From a virus, in IMG/VR virus record IMGVR_UViG_3300031216_000076, positions 1 through 21,901 of that record: DNA of 21,901 nucleotides; one strand, given 5' to 3'. Below the pieces are notes generated by a model that worked only from the letters and a program-made list of their open reading frames with translations, ran no database searches and was not told the DNA's origin. Below, piece after piece: positions 1 to 5,771 of the stretch (within the stretch, counting starts at the first letter, position 1; every line of letters begins with the position of its first letter). Position numbers and translations under genes: made by a program.

Positions 1-311
1 GCATGGTGCTTGGCATTCAGCCACCGCTAGTTTTTGAGCGAGCTTTTAACGACCGTTACGGCGAAATGGTTTACGATACGGCGCTAAAATGGAACGGCGG
101 CGACAAGCATGATTACGTTAAACTTGAGAATCTTTGCTTGGCGTTCGATGTTGAATCACCAAAACAGGGCATGAAGGGCAGCGATGTTTACCGATACTGG
201 CAAGCTGGGCGCATTGAAGAGATTGCAGAGTATTGCCGAGGCGATGTCGAAGCCACCCATGCCGTTTATAAAAAAATGACTATGAAGTTTTACCCGCATG
301 AAAACCGCTAG
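1..311 (+). CDS. DnaQ/PolB-like 3'-5' exonuclease, C-terminal part (5' end outside window)
   Basis: The reading frame is open at the left edge, so this is the C-terminal ~102 residues of a longer protein. The visible part matches the end of the RNase H-fold 3'-5' exonucleases related to the proofreading domain of family B polymerases. An acidic YDT motif lies near residue 25 (counting from the first in-window Met at base 3), then a helix with KLENLCLAF. After that comes the family's usual stretch ending in GRIEEIAEYCRGDVEATHAVY at residues 69-89, where Y77 and D81 form the Exo III motif. Such proteins act in phage replication or recombination by trimming 3' ends. The gene overlaps the next one, a helicase, by 14 bases, so the two are in one operon. 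The family call rests on the Exo III block; the catalytic Exo I residues are not visible. Confidence 0.8.
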   Translation, partial: MVLGIQPPLVFERAFNDRYGEMVYDTALKWNGGDKHDYVKLENLCLAFDVESPKQGMKGSDVYRYWQAGRIEEIAEYCRGDVEATHAVYKKMTMKFYPHENR

Positions 312-2124
312 ACCTTATCAGAGAGCCGCGCTTAATTCTTTGTGGCAATGGATAAATGAGAAGGAAACGCACCCACTGGTTATAGCGCCAGTGGGTAGCG
401 GTAAATCCCTCATGATTGCCGAGTTTATCAGGGGCTATAACAGCGTCCACCCTCACACGCGCATAGTCGTCATGGCGCACGACAAGCGATTGCTTGAACA
501 AAATATGGCGGAGCTTTTAGAGCAAGACCCGTTGGCAGATGCGGGTTTTTACTGTGCTGGCTTGAATCAAAAGCGGATTAATAACGACACGACTTTTGCC
601 AGCATTCAATCCATCCACGATAAAGCATCTTTGATGCACAAGCGCCCGCCGTCATTCATATTAATTGATGAGGCGCATCTTGTTAATCCGGTAAAAGATA
701 CGCGCTACCGCTCATTCATTGATGACTGCGAGGCAATGAATCCTAATTGTATTACCATCGGCTTTACTGGCTCGCCCTTCCGCAGTGATAGCGGCTACCT
801 ATATACGGGAAACCCGCGCCTATTTGACGGCGTGGCCTATGAAATAGCGATTAGCTTTATGATTGATGAGGGTTATTTATGCCGCCCCACACTTCCGCCA
901 GTGACTACAGTGATGAATACCGAGGGCGTTGGCACAAGAGGTGGCGACTTTATCGACAAACAACTAGATGATGCGGTTAATACAGATGCGCTTAACCGCG
1001 ATTGTGTTCGTGAGATTATCGAAAAAGGCGTTACCCGTAAACGCGGGCTAATTTTTACCGTGACTACCGACCATTGCGACAACGTGGTTGAAGAGTTCAG
1101 GAGGCAAGGAGAGCACGCGGAAGGAATCCATAGCAAGATGGCGAAGGGCGAAGTAAAGCGCATCATTGAGGACTATAAGGCCGGAAAAATTAAATACCTT
1201 GTGAACGTCGCTATGCTAACCACTGGCTTTAACTGCCCAGAGATTGACTTGCTGGCCTATATGCGCCCGACGCGCTCGCCCGTTTTATATATTCAATGCA
1301 CAGGCCGTGGATTGCGTACGGTTTATGCCGATGGATACGACTTAGAAACCACAGCAGGACGGCTTGCGGCCATCGCTAATAGCGAGAAACCCGATTGCAT
1401 GATTCTTGACTTCGGAGGCGTGGTGGAGGCTCTAGGGCCTATTGATGACGTAGATATTAGCTCTATTAAAGACAACAAGCCGAAGGGTGCCAGCGCGGAA
1501 GAGGAGGAGGTGGACGAATTAGATATGAAGATCTGCCCTAAATGCGAAGCACCAGCCACTAAAAAACAGCGATTATGCTATGAATGCGCTCACGAGTTTT
1601 ACGAAGAGGAGGGGCTTGCTCTTGTCCGTGGCGCAGAAACAAAGGCCGCTATTTTAGCAGCCGACCGTGTACCGGAAGAGTTCAATGTCTGGGGAATGGC
1701 AACCTCTTTTCATCGCAAGAAAACCCCAGAGGGTGAACCGCCCGCGTTACCCGTGATGAAGGTGGCCTACGAAACGGGAGCGGGTTACATTTATGAATGG
1801 GTGTGCTTTGAACACATGGGTAAGGCGCGAAACAACGCTATCAGATGGCACAAGGAGCACTTACCCGCCTTCCCTAATATGGTTCCCAAAACCGTAAACG
1901 AAGCGCTTGAAAACCAATGCCCGGAAAAGGCAAACCAGCGCAACCGTTATGTAAGGCCGAATAAAATTAGCGCCGTGAAGGCTGGGAAATTTTGGAACGT
2001 GCTTAGCAAGGTGATGCCAACGCTTGACGAGATCAATGTGATGGTTGCAGACGAGGAAGCGAAAGAAAAAGAAATTGAAGCCCAGCAATCCGCTGGTTGG
2101 ATAGACGAACTAATCGACTTTTAG
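298..2124 (+). CDS. SF2 DEAH-box helicase with C-terminal zinc-finger motif
   Basis: A 608-aa superfamily 2 ATPase that would unwind or remodel DNA during phage replication or recombination. Motifs in order are: a Q-like start RPYQRAAL (5-12), Walker A APVGSGKS (30-37), DEAH (124-127), motif III TGSP (157-160), motif V around TTGFNCPEID (308-317) and motif VI QCTGRGLR (333-340). Both RecA-like domains are therefore intact. An acidic run near residues 400-409 is followed by CPKC-(10)-CYEC (413-430), a probable zinc ribbon. The remaining ~170 residues match no domain I recognise. The start overlaps the exonuclease gene by 14 bases and has only a weak ribosome site, which suggests translational coupling. 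Its 3' end overlaps the convergent nuclease gene by 15 bases. Confidence 0.92.
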   Translation: MKTARPYQRAALNSLWQWINEKETHPLVIAPVGSGKSLMIAEFIRGYNSVHPHTRIVVMAHDKRLLEQNMAELLEQDPLADAGFYCAGLNQKRINNDTTFASIQSIHDKASLMHKRPPSFILIDEAHLVNPVKDTRYRSFIDDCEAMNPNCITIGFTGSPFRSDSGYLYTGNPRLFDGVAYEIAISFMIDEGYLCRPTLPPVTTVMNTEGVGTRGGDFIDKQLDDAVNTDALNRDCVREIIEKGVTRKRGLIFTVTTDHCDNVVEEFRRQGEHAEGIHSKMAKGEVKRIIEDYKAGKIKYLVNVAMLTTGFNCPEIDLLAYMRPTRSPVLYIQCTGRGLRTVYADGYDLETTAGRLAAIANSEKPDCMILDFGGVVEALGPIDDVDISSIKDNKPKGASAEEEEVDELDMKICPKCEAPATKKQRLCYECAHEFYEEEGLALVRGAETKAAILAADRVPEEFNVWGMATSFHRKKTPEGEPPALPVMKVAYETGAGYIYEWVCFEHMGKARNNAIRWHKEHLPAFPNMVPKTVNEALENQCPEKANQRNRYVRPNKISAVKAGKFWNVLSKVMPTLDEINVMVADEEAKEKEIEAQQSAGWIDELIDF

Positions 2125-2499
2125 CATACCGCTATCGCGTAGGGCGTGAATAAAGCTATCTTTATCGAATACGGTATAGCGCTTTATGCCCTTGCGATCA
2201 GCGGTTACGGCAAAGTCTTTCTGCGCTTTACTCATTTTACCGATAGCGCCCTTCATCGTTTTCGCGTCCTTCAATTCCATAAGGCAATGGCAGGACGATG
2301 ATAAAACAAGCCAATCGGGAGCGCCAGCAACACAGCCAGCGGCTTCTTTCTTCTGCCAGATATGAAACCCCTTACCCGCTTCCGCCAAAAACTCATTCGG
2401 AACCGTGTAATGCATGGTGTTGATTGCTTCGATTTCATTAAGCCGATCAAGCCACATCTTAATTTTTTGAGAGAGTAATTCTTCCGGCTTTATATGCAT
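2110..2499 (-). CDS. VRR-NUC-type (PD-(D/E)xK) nuclease
   Basis: A 129-aa protein with the restriction-endonuclease-fold active site typical of phage VRR-NUC proteins: GAPDW (59-63, D62), then E75 and K77 in MELKD, then the Q93 helix in KMSKAQKDF. Members of this family include structure-specific or Holliday-junction nucleases, and phage copies are often found beside SF2 helicases, as here. I chose the ATG at 2499 rather than an upstream in-frame TTG at 2514. The ATG overlaps the stop of the upstream repressor gene as TAATG, and there is no Shine-Dalgarno sequence, so translation is probably coupled to the repressor gene. It is convergent with the helicase, with 15 bases of overlap and no terminator between them. 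Substrate (junctions, flaps or host DNA) cannot be told from sequence. Confidence 0.8.
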   Translation of the reverse strand: MHIKPEELLSQKIKMWLDRLNEIEAINTMHYTVPNEFLAEAGKGFHIWQKKEAAGCVAGAPDWLVLSSSCHCLMELKDAKTMKGAIGKMSKAQKDFAVTADRKGIKRYTVFDKDSFIHALRDSGMLKVD

Positions 2500-2708
2500 T
2501 AAGTTATATTGCAAAAATCATTGGGAGTGACGACACCGCCAGTGCAATCGCTGACCGCTTGAAAGGTTTTATTGTTGAGCGGCTTGCTTCGACCTCGCGC
2601 CCAATGCCCCACAGCTTCCGGTGTTATCTTCACGCCATGCGCGGCTAGATTAATAGCGAAAGCCTTGTAGCTTAAATTCTCTTTAGCGAGATACTCTTTT
2701 ATAGTCAT
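2499..2708 (-). CDS. Cro-like helix-turn-helix transcription regulator
   Basis: A 69-aa DNA-binding protein. Residues about 12-40 form a helix-turn-helix: helix 2 near SYKAFAINLAAH, recognition helix near ITPEAVGHWARG. It closes with TGGVVTPNDF (56-65), an ending typical of small Cro/YdaS-like phage regulators. The frame stays open upstream to a GTG at 2735, with an ATG at 2714. I prefer the ATG at 2708 because GGGG lies 8 bases ahead of it. The gene faces away from the small + strand genes, and the region between carries two matching inverted repeats, so it probably represses both directions. It is the first gene of a two-gene operon with the VRR-NUC nuclease. At 69 residues it lacks the dimer/cleavage domain of full-length CI repressors. 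Confidence 0.8.
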   Translation of the reverse strand: MTIKEYLAKENLSYKAFAINLAAHGVKITPEAVGHWARGRSKPLNNKTFQAVSDCTGGVVTPNDFCNIT

Positions 2709-2748
2709 GTTCATAGCCCCATAATACAAGCCCACGCTCAGGTAGTCA

Positions 2749-2777
2749 AATATAAACTAACAATCTGTTATTCTTAT
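2749..2777 (-). promoter_or_regulatory. Candidate promoter for the repressor-nuclease operon
   Basis: On the - strand a TATATT -10 box lies at 2754-2749, about 41 bases ahead of the chosen repressor start. No good -35 is found at the usual distance (ATAAGA at 2777-2772). The left half of operator O1 begins at 2756, directly beside the -10, so repressor bound at O1 would block this promoter. It is weak as a match; the placement between start codon and operator is the main support. Confidence 0.4.
2756..2772. promoter_or_regulatory. Operator O1 (inverted repeat ACTAAC-N5-GTTATT)
   Basis: Arms ACTAAC (2756-2761) and GTTATT (2767-2772) match as an inverted repeat at 5 of 6 positions around a 5-base spacer. 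It shares left arm, spacer length and the CTGTTA core with O2. Inferred binding site for the adjacent Cro-like protein; it touches the -10 of the leftward promoter and lies just ahead of the -35 of the rightward promoter. Confidence 0.65.
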
Positions 2778-2805
2778 TGACGCGCTACTAACGGCCTGTT
2801 AGTGT
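2777..2805 (+). promoter_or_regulatory. Rightward promoter for the small-gene operon
   Basis: TTGACG (2777-2782, 5 of 6 to the sigma70 -35) and TAGTGT (2800-2805, a modest -10) are separated by 17 bases. Operator O2 covers the spacer and half of the -10, which is the usual geometry for a repressed early promoter. It would drive the genes starting at 2839. Confidence 0.55.
2787..2803. promoter_or_regulatory. Operator O2 (perfect inverted repeat ACTAAC-N5-GTTAGT)
   Basis: The 6-base arms are perfectly complementary (2787-2792 and 2798-2803) around GGCCT. The centre is 31 bp from the centre of O1, about three helical turns, so two dimers would sit on the same DNA face. Inferred site for the Cro-like protein encoded next door. 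Confidence 0.7.
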
Positions 2806-2838
2806 AATTGAATAGAGAATTAATCAATGGAGAATAAA

Positions 2839-3012
2839 ATGTATATTTCTATGTATGATGTAAAAAATATAAAAGTAGATTCAATAGAAAGGCTTAAGGG
2901 TTCCAGCTCTTTTGTTTCAAAGATTACAATAGAAGGCGATGACGGCGTAGAATTAGAGATAAAGCTTTTTAGCGATAACAAGCAAAACCTAGAAATTAAA
3001 ACAGGAGAATGA
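2839..3012 (+). CDS. Small hypothetical protein (57 aa)
   Basis: A 57-residue protein of unknown role, first gene after the divergent operator region. The ATG at 2839 is preferred over the in-frame ATG at 2827 because GGAG lies at 2829-2832 with a 6-base gap, an ideal ribosome site for the second ATG. The middle looks like a beta-hairpin (SFVSKITIEGDDGVELEIKL, with alternating hydrophobic and charged residues), and the rest is acidic and polar. There is no signal peptide or membrane segment. It is followed one base later by another small gene with its own AGGAG site. It resembles small accessory genes of phage early operons; I assign no function. Confidence 0.65.
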   Translation: MYISMYDVKNIKVDSIERLKGSSSFVSKITIEGDDGVELEIKLFSDNKQNLEIKTGE

Positions 3013-3013
3013 A

Positions 3014-3187
3014 ATGACTTACATAGCATGGATAACGACTATCGACCAAGGAGGGGATCAGGAGTTTGACGCTTATTCTTGCGACACGCGACAGCAAGCG
3101 CTTGATATAATCAAACAGAGATCGCAAAATTATCTAGGGAAATCCTCGATAGAACACCCAAACGGAAACATGGAAAGAGTAAAGTAA
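3014..3187 (+). CDS. Small hypothetical protein (57 aa)
   Basis: A 57-codon reading frame that begins MTYIAWITTIDQGG and ends NMERVK. It is supported by a GGAG at 3004-3007 six bases before the ATG, by starting one base after the stop of the previous gene, and by a stop that overlaps the next start as TAATG. The protein is soluble and polar; residues 25-40 (TRQQALDIIKQRSQNY) could form one helix after a short beta segment. No known family is recognised. Tight packing between two other small genes argues that it is real rather than a chance frame. Confidence 0.6.
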   Translation: MTYIAWITTIDQGGDQEFDAYSCDTRQQALDIIKQRSQNYLGKSSIEHPNGNMERVK

Positions 3188-3369
3188 TGAAACACGAATT
3201 AATATTTTCAGTTCTAATGACGATAATAGTTATGGCGGGGACCCTTGCGTTTAACGTGGCTTATCATGCCACCACGCCGTCATCGCATGATGAAATTAAA
3301 CTGCGATGCGAGCAAACGCCATCGCATGATAAGTCAACAATCACCTTGCTTGAATGCAATAAGATATAG
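3187..3369 (+). CDS. Small single-pass membrane protein (60 aa)
   Basis: After MKHE, residues about 5-25 (LIFSVLMTIIVMAGTLAFNVA) form one hydrophobic helix. About 35 polar residues follow, with two cysteines (C41, C57). This could be a type II inner-membrane protein with its C-terminus in the periplasm, or an exported protein with an N-terminal signal anchor; no clear signal-peptidase site is visible. The start overlaps the previous stop (TAATG), so it is translated with its neighbour. Such proteins in phage early operons can act in superinfection exclusion or as lysis accessories, but that is a guess; the two cysteines would fit a disulphide in the periplasm. Confidence 0.6.
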   Translation: MKHELIFSVLMTIIVMAGTLAFNVAYHATTPSSHDEIKLRCEQTPSHDKSTITLLECNKI

Positions 3370-3372
3370 CGC

Positions 3373-3402
3373 TTGATTAAAAACTAACAACTAGCATATA
3401 AT
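3373..3402 (+). promoter_or_regulatory. Promoter for the packaging genes, carrying a half-operator
   Basis: TTGATT (3373-3378) and a perfect TATAAT (3397-3402) are separated by 18 bases, placed 27 bases ahead of the start at 3429. ACTAAC, the left arm of operators O1 and O2, lies at 3383-3388, four bases after the -35, exactly as in the rightward promoter at 2777. The right arm is not conserved. It is the best -10 match in the window. Confidence 0.65.
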
Positions 3403-3428
3403 AAAACATCATAACCGGAAGAATTAGA

Positions 3429-3722
3429 ATGAAAACTACGTTAGACCAATTACCAAAACTTTGGCAGATCACAGGCGCAGAGTTTGAAGATATTAAAGCC
3501 GAGAAGGCGCAATTCACAGCGAAGGCGAAAGCTATTCGAGAGCATGGGCAAAAAAAGATTGAAGAGGCAGCCAAGATGTTTCGCCTCAATGTTTTCAATG
3601 TTGTCGGGCTTGACCCTAGCTTAACGGAAGAGGCGGTGACACTTCACCTTTCGGATGATTACGCTGATGATGGGCTGATTATTGTTAAGGTTTTCCCAGC
3701 GAAAGAAGAAGCCACCGAATAA
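3429..3722 (+). CDS. Hypothetical protein before terL (possible terminase small subunit by position)
   Basis: A 97-aa protein with no domain I recognise. Residues about 16-50 are a charged helix rich in Ala, Glu and Lys that could form a coiled coil (AEFEDIKAEKAQFTAKAKAI). The C-terminal half carries a short beta-like segment (LIIVKVFPA) and ends in acidic residues. GGAAG at 3417-3421 sits seven bases before the ATG. Its stop overlaps the terminase start as TAATG, so the two products are made together. Small terminase subunits are usually encoded here, which makes that role possible, but I see no helix-turn-helix; it could equally be an unrelated small protein. Confidence 0.6.
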   Translation: MKTTLDQLPKLWQITGAEFEDIKAEKAQFTAKAKAIREHGQKKIEEAAKMFRLNVFNVVGLDPSLTEEAVTLHLSDDYADDGLIIVKVFPAKEEATE

Positions 3723-5200
3723 TGACGGTCGTTAATTTCCATATTAAACCACAAGGCGAGGTGCTCGAGGCGTATTATAACGACCGAGCGCCTTGCTCTT
3801 TTATTATGGGGCCGCTTGGCTCAGGAAAAACTACCACCAGTTGCCAACGCCTTTTTAAATTAATGTGCCAGCAGCTACCCAACAGAGAAGGCGTGCGACC
3901 CACCCGCTGGTACGCAGTGCGTAACACATACCCCGACTTAATGACCACCACTATTAAAGATTGGCTTGAGCTTGTCGGTGATATTGGAAAATTCACAGGA
4001 GGCGGGTTCGAGCCTCCAACGTGGCGCGGGACGTTTTCACTCCCTAATGACGGAACCACAGTAAAGGCGGAGGTTGTATTCATCGCGCTTGATCGCCCCG
4101 ACGCTGTGAAGAAATTGCGTGGCTCGCAGGTTACAGGCTTTTGGCTGAATGAAACCAAGGAGCTAGACAAGGCCGTCGTTGATATGGCTGATGCGCGTCA
4201 CGGGCGCTACCCTTCTATGGCAGCGGGCGGCGTTATCGCTACATGGCATGGGATGTTTGGCGATACTAACGCACCCGACGAGGATAGCTGGTATTACAAG
4301 CAAGCCGAGGAGGTGAAGCCCGATGGCTGGAATTTCCACCGTCAGCCCGGCGGCGTAAACATCAAGAAGGTGAACGGCAAGGATTCGTTTTCTGTAAACC
4401 TCGCGGCAGAGAATATCGACAACCTGCCAGACAAATATTATCAGCGCCTCATTCAGGGTAAGGCCGACGATTGGGTGCGTATCAACCTTGCTAATGAATA
4501 CGGCTTTGTTGTATCAGGCCGCCCCGTCATGCCGGAATACATCGACTCATTCCATTGCCGCCCGTGCGCCTATGATCCCAACCTTGTGCTTAATATCGGC
4601 ATGGATTTTGGACTAACGCCAGCCGCCACGTTTACACAGCGTAGCCCGATGGGGCAGGTTAGAGTGATTGCCGAATTAGTCGCAACCCGATTGGGAGCGA
4701 AGAATTTTGCGCGAGAAATTAAAGCGCTTATATCTCTAAACGGATGGAGTAACGCTAGAATGGGGAGTATTACAGGCGATCCCGCTGGAAACCAAGGCCA
4801 GCAATCAGACGAGACTATGACCGTCTTTAAGATGATGGCAAGCGAAGGTATTATCGCCCTTCCCGCTCACTCAAATATATTCGCCACACGGCGTGAGACA
4901 GTCGCAGACCAGCTAACAAAAGTTATTGATGCCGAGCCAGCGCTTATTATCGACCCGTCATGTAAGACGCTGCGCAAGGGCATGGCGGGTGGATACTGTT
5001 ATCGTCGCATTCAGGTAGTCGGCAGCGAGCGCTACCAAGACAAGCCAGATAAAACACCAAGCAGCCATGTTTGCGAGGCGCTTCAATATGATTTAATGGG
5101 GCAAGGCATTAGCCGTGAAACCATTTTACAGCCACAGCACACGCTAGAAATGATGGCGAACCGCCCCCGCGTGGCCGTTACAGAGTTTAATCCTTTCTAG
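3722..5200 (+). CDS. Terminase large subunit
   Basis: The 492-aa DNA-packaging motor that cuts phage DNA and pumps it into the prohead through the portal. The ATPase domain shows Walker A GPLGSGKT (30-37) and a Walker B-type stretch VTGFWLNETKEL (137-148) with the catalytic Glu at 144. The RNase H-like nuclease domain shows D295 in IGMDFGLTP, D353 in GDPAGN, and SHVCEALQY (448-456), where the last metal ligand seems to be E452 in the position where many relatives have Asp. Length is normal for the family. It overlaps the preceding small gene by one base. Unlike T7, where the terminase gene lies at the far end of the late genes, it stands here ahead of the portal. The packaging type (cos, pac or terminal repeats) cannot be told from this. 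Confidence 0.95.
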   Translation: MTVVNFHIKPQGEVLEAYYNDRAPCSFIMGPLGSGKTTTSCQRLFKLMCQQLPNREGVRPTRWYAVRNTYPDLMTTTIKDWLELVGDIGKFTGGGFEPPTWRGTFSLPNDGTTVKAEVVFIALDRPDAVKKLRGSQVTGFWLNETKELDKAVVDMADARHGRYPSMAAGGVIATWHGMFGDTNAPDEDSWYYKQAEEVKPDGWNFHRQPGGVNIKKVNGKDSFSVNLAAENIDNLPDKYYQRLIQGKADDWVRINLANEYGFVVSGRPVMPEYIDSFHCRPCAYDPNLVLNIGMDFGLTPAATFTQRSPMGQVRVIAELVATRLGAKNFAREIKALISLNGWSNARMGSITGDPAGNQGQQSDETMTVFKMMASEGIIALPAHSNIFATRRETVADQLTKVIDAEPALIIDPSCKTLRKGMAGGYCYRRIQVVGSERYQDKPDKTPSSHVCEALQYDLMGQGISRETILQPQHTLEMMANRPRVAVTEFNPF

Positions 5201-5212
5201 CCCCCGCCTCAT

Positions 5213-5241
5213 TTGCCATTTACATTTTGCGGATGTAGAAT
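5213..5241 (+). promoter_or_regulatory. Promoter A of a three-member set (head genes)
   Basis: TTGCCA (5213-5218) and TAGAAT (5236-5241), each 5 of 6 to consensus, are separated by 17 bases. A CCCCCGC tract lies just upstream (5201-5207). The first of three sites (also 8684 and 21108) with TTGC in the -35 and TANNNT in the -10. It would start a transcript for the genes from 5270 through the scaffold. Confidence 0.65.
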
Positions 5242-5269
5242 AGAGCAAAGCACATTAGAGGATTTTGTT

Positions 5270-5458
5270 ATGGGCGGCCCTAAAGCACAGAAGCTACCAC
5301 CACCGATTGAAGCACCAACGGTTGATGAGGCACAAGTAGCCACCCAAGACGCAGACCGATTGCGTAAGCGCAAAGGCAGATCAGCAAATATTTTGACGGG
5401 AGCGGGTGGAGATACTGCCCTAACCACAGGCAACACCAAACTATTGGGCGGGGCTTAA
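5270..5458 (+). CDS. Small conserved-type phage protein (62 aa) with GRSANILTG motif
   Basis: A 62-residue protein. The start at 5270 is chosen because AGAGGA at 5257-5262 sits seven bases ahead. An in-frame TTG at 5213 lies inside the -35 of promoter A and would lack a ribosome site. The N-terminal half is Pro/Ala-rich (KLPPPIEAP), then a basic patch RLRKRKGRS (about 30-38), then ILTGAGGDTALTTGNTKLLGG. From memory, small proteins with this plan (basic patch, 'ILTG', glycine-rich 'LLGG' end) sit between terminase and portal or tail genes in many phages; their job is not established. It is probably a minor virion or assembly protein. No membrane segment or catalytic motif is visible. Confidence 0.75.
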   Translation: MGGPKAQKLPPPIEAPTVDEAQVATQDADRLRKRKGRSANILTGAGGDTALTTGNTKLLGGA

Positions 5459-5459
5459 C

Positions 5460-5765
5460 ATGGCTTTACTATACGTTAAAGAATACGAAACACTTGGCAA
5501 CGATAATAAGAGCGCGGCTCAGGTTCCAATGGAGCCGGGCGTTGCGGAGCAAACCCCTGTTACCTTTACGACTGCCACTCAATCAGCGGCGCTGAATGAT
5601 GCAACGAAAATCGTAATGCTGCAATCAGATGCCGATTGCCATATTCTTTTTTCCGTAAACCCCACCGCAACCGTTAATCACGAAAAGCTAATCGCTGGGA
5701 TTAAATATTATCGCGGCGTTCCAAAGGCGAGCGGATTCAAAGTATCAGTTATTGCAGCGACGTAG
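5460..5765 (+). CDS. Small beta-rich phage protein, probable virion component (101 aa)
   Basis: A 101-aa protein starting one base after the previous stop, with GGGCGGGG just ahead as a possible ribosome site. The sequence alternates Thr/Ala/Val-rich strands (TPVTFTTATQSAALN about 32-46; KIVMLQSDADCHILFSV about 50-66), then a glycine/proline-rich turn and a closing strand (GFKVSVIAAT). This pattern of strands and the phrase 'DADCHILFS' recall small all-beta proteins encoded near the portal or capsid genes of other phages, often annotated only as hypothetical. It is probably part of the virion surface or head; a decoration-like role is inference from position and fold impression only. Confidence 0.7.
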   Translation: MALLYVKEYETLGNDNKSAAQVPMEPGVAEQTPVTFTTATQSAALNDATKIVMLQSDADCHILFSVNPTATVNHEKLIAGIKYYRGVPKASGFKVSVIAAT

Positions 5766-5771
5766 CCATTC

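Noticed and set aside
4911-4930. Further operator-like sequence CTAAC-AAAA-GTTAT inside terL
   Set aside because: The spacer is 4 rather than 5 bases, it lies mid-gene away from any promoter, and it is likely chance.
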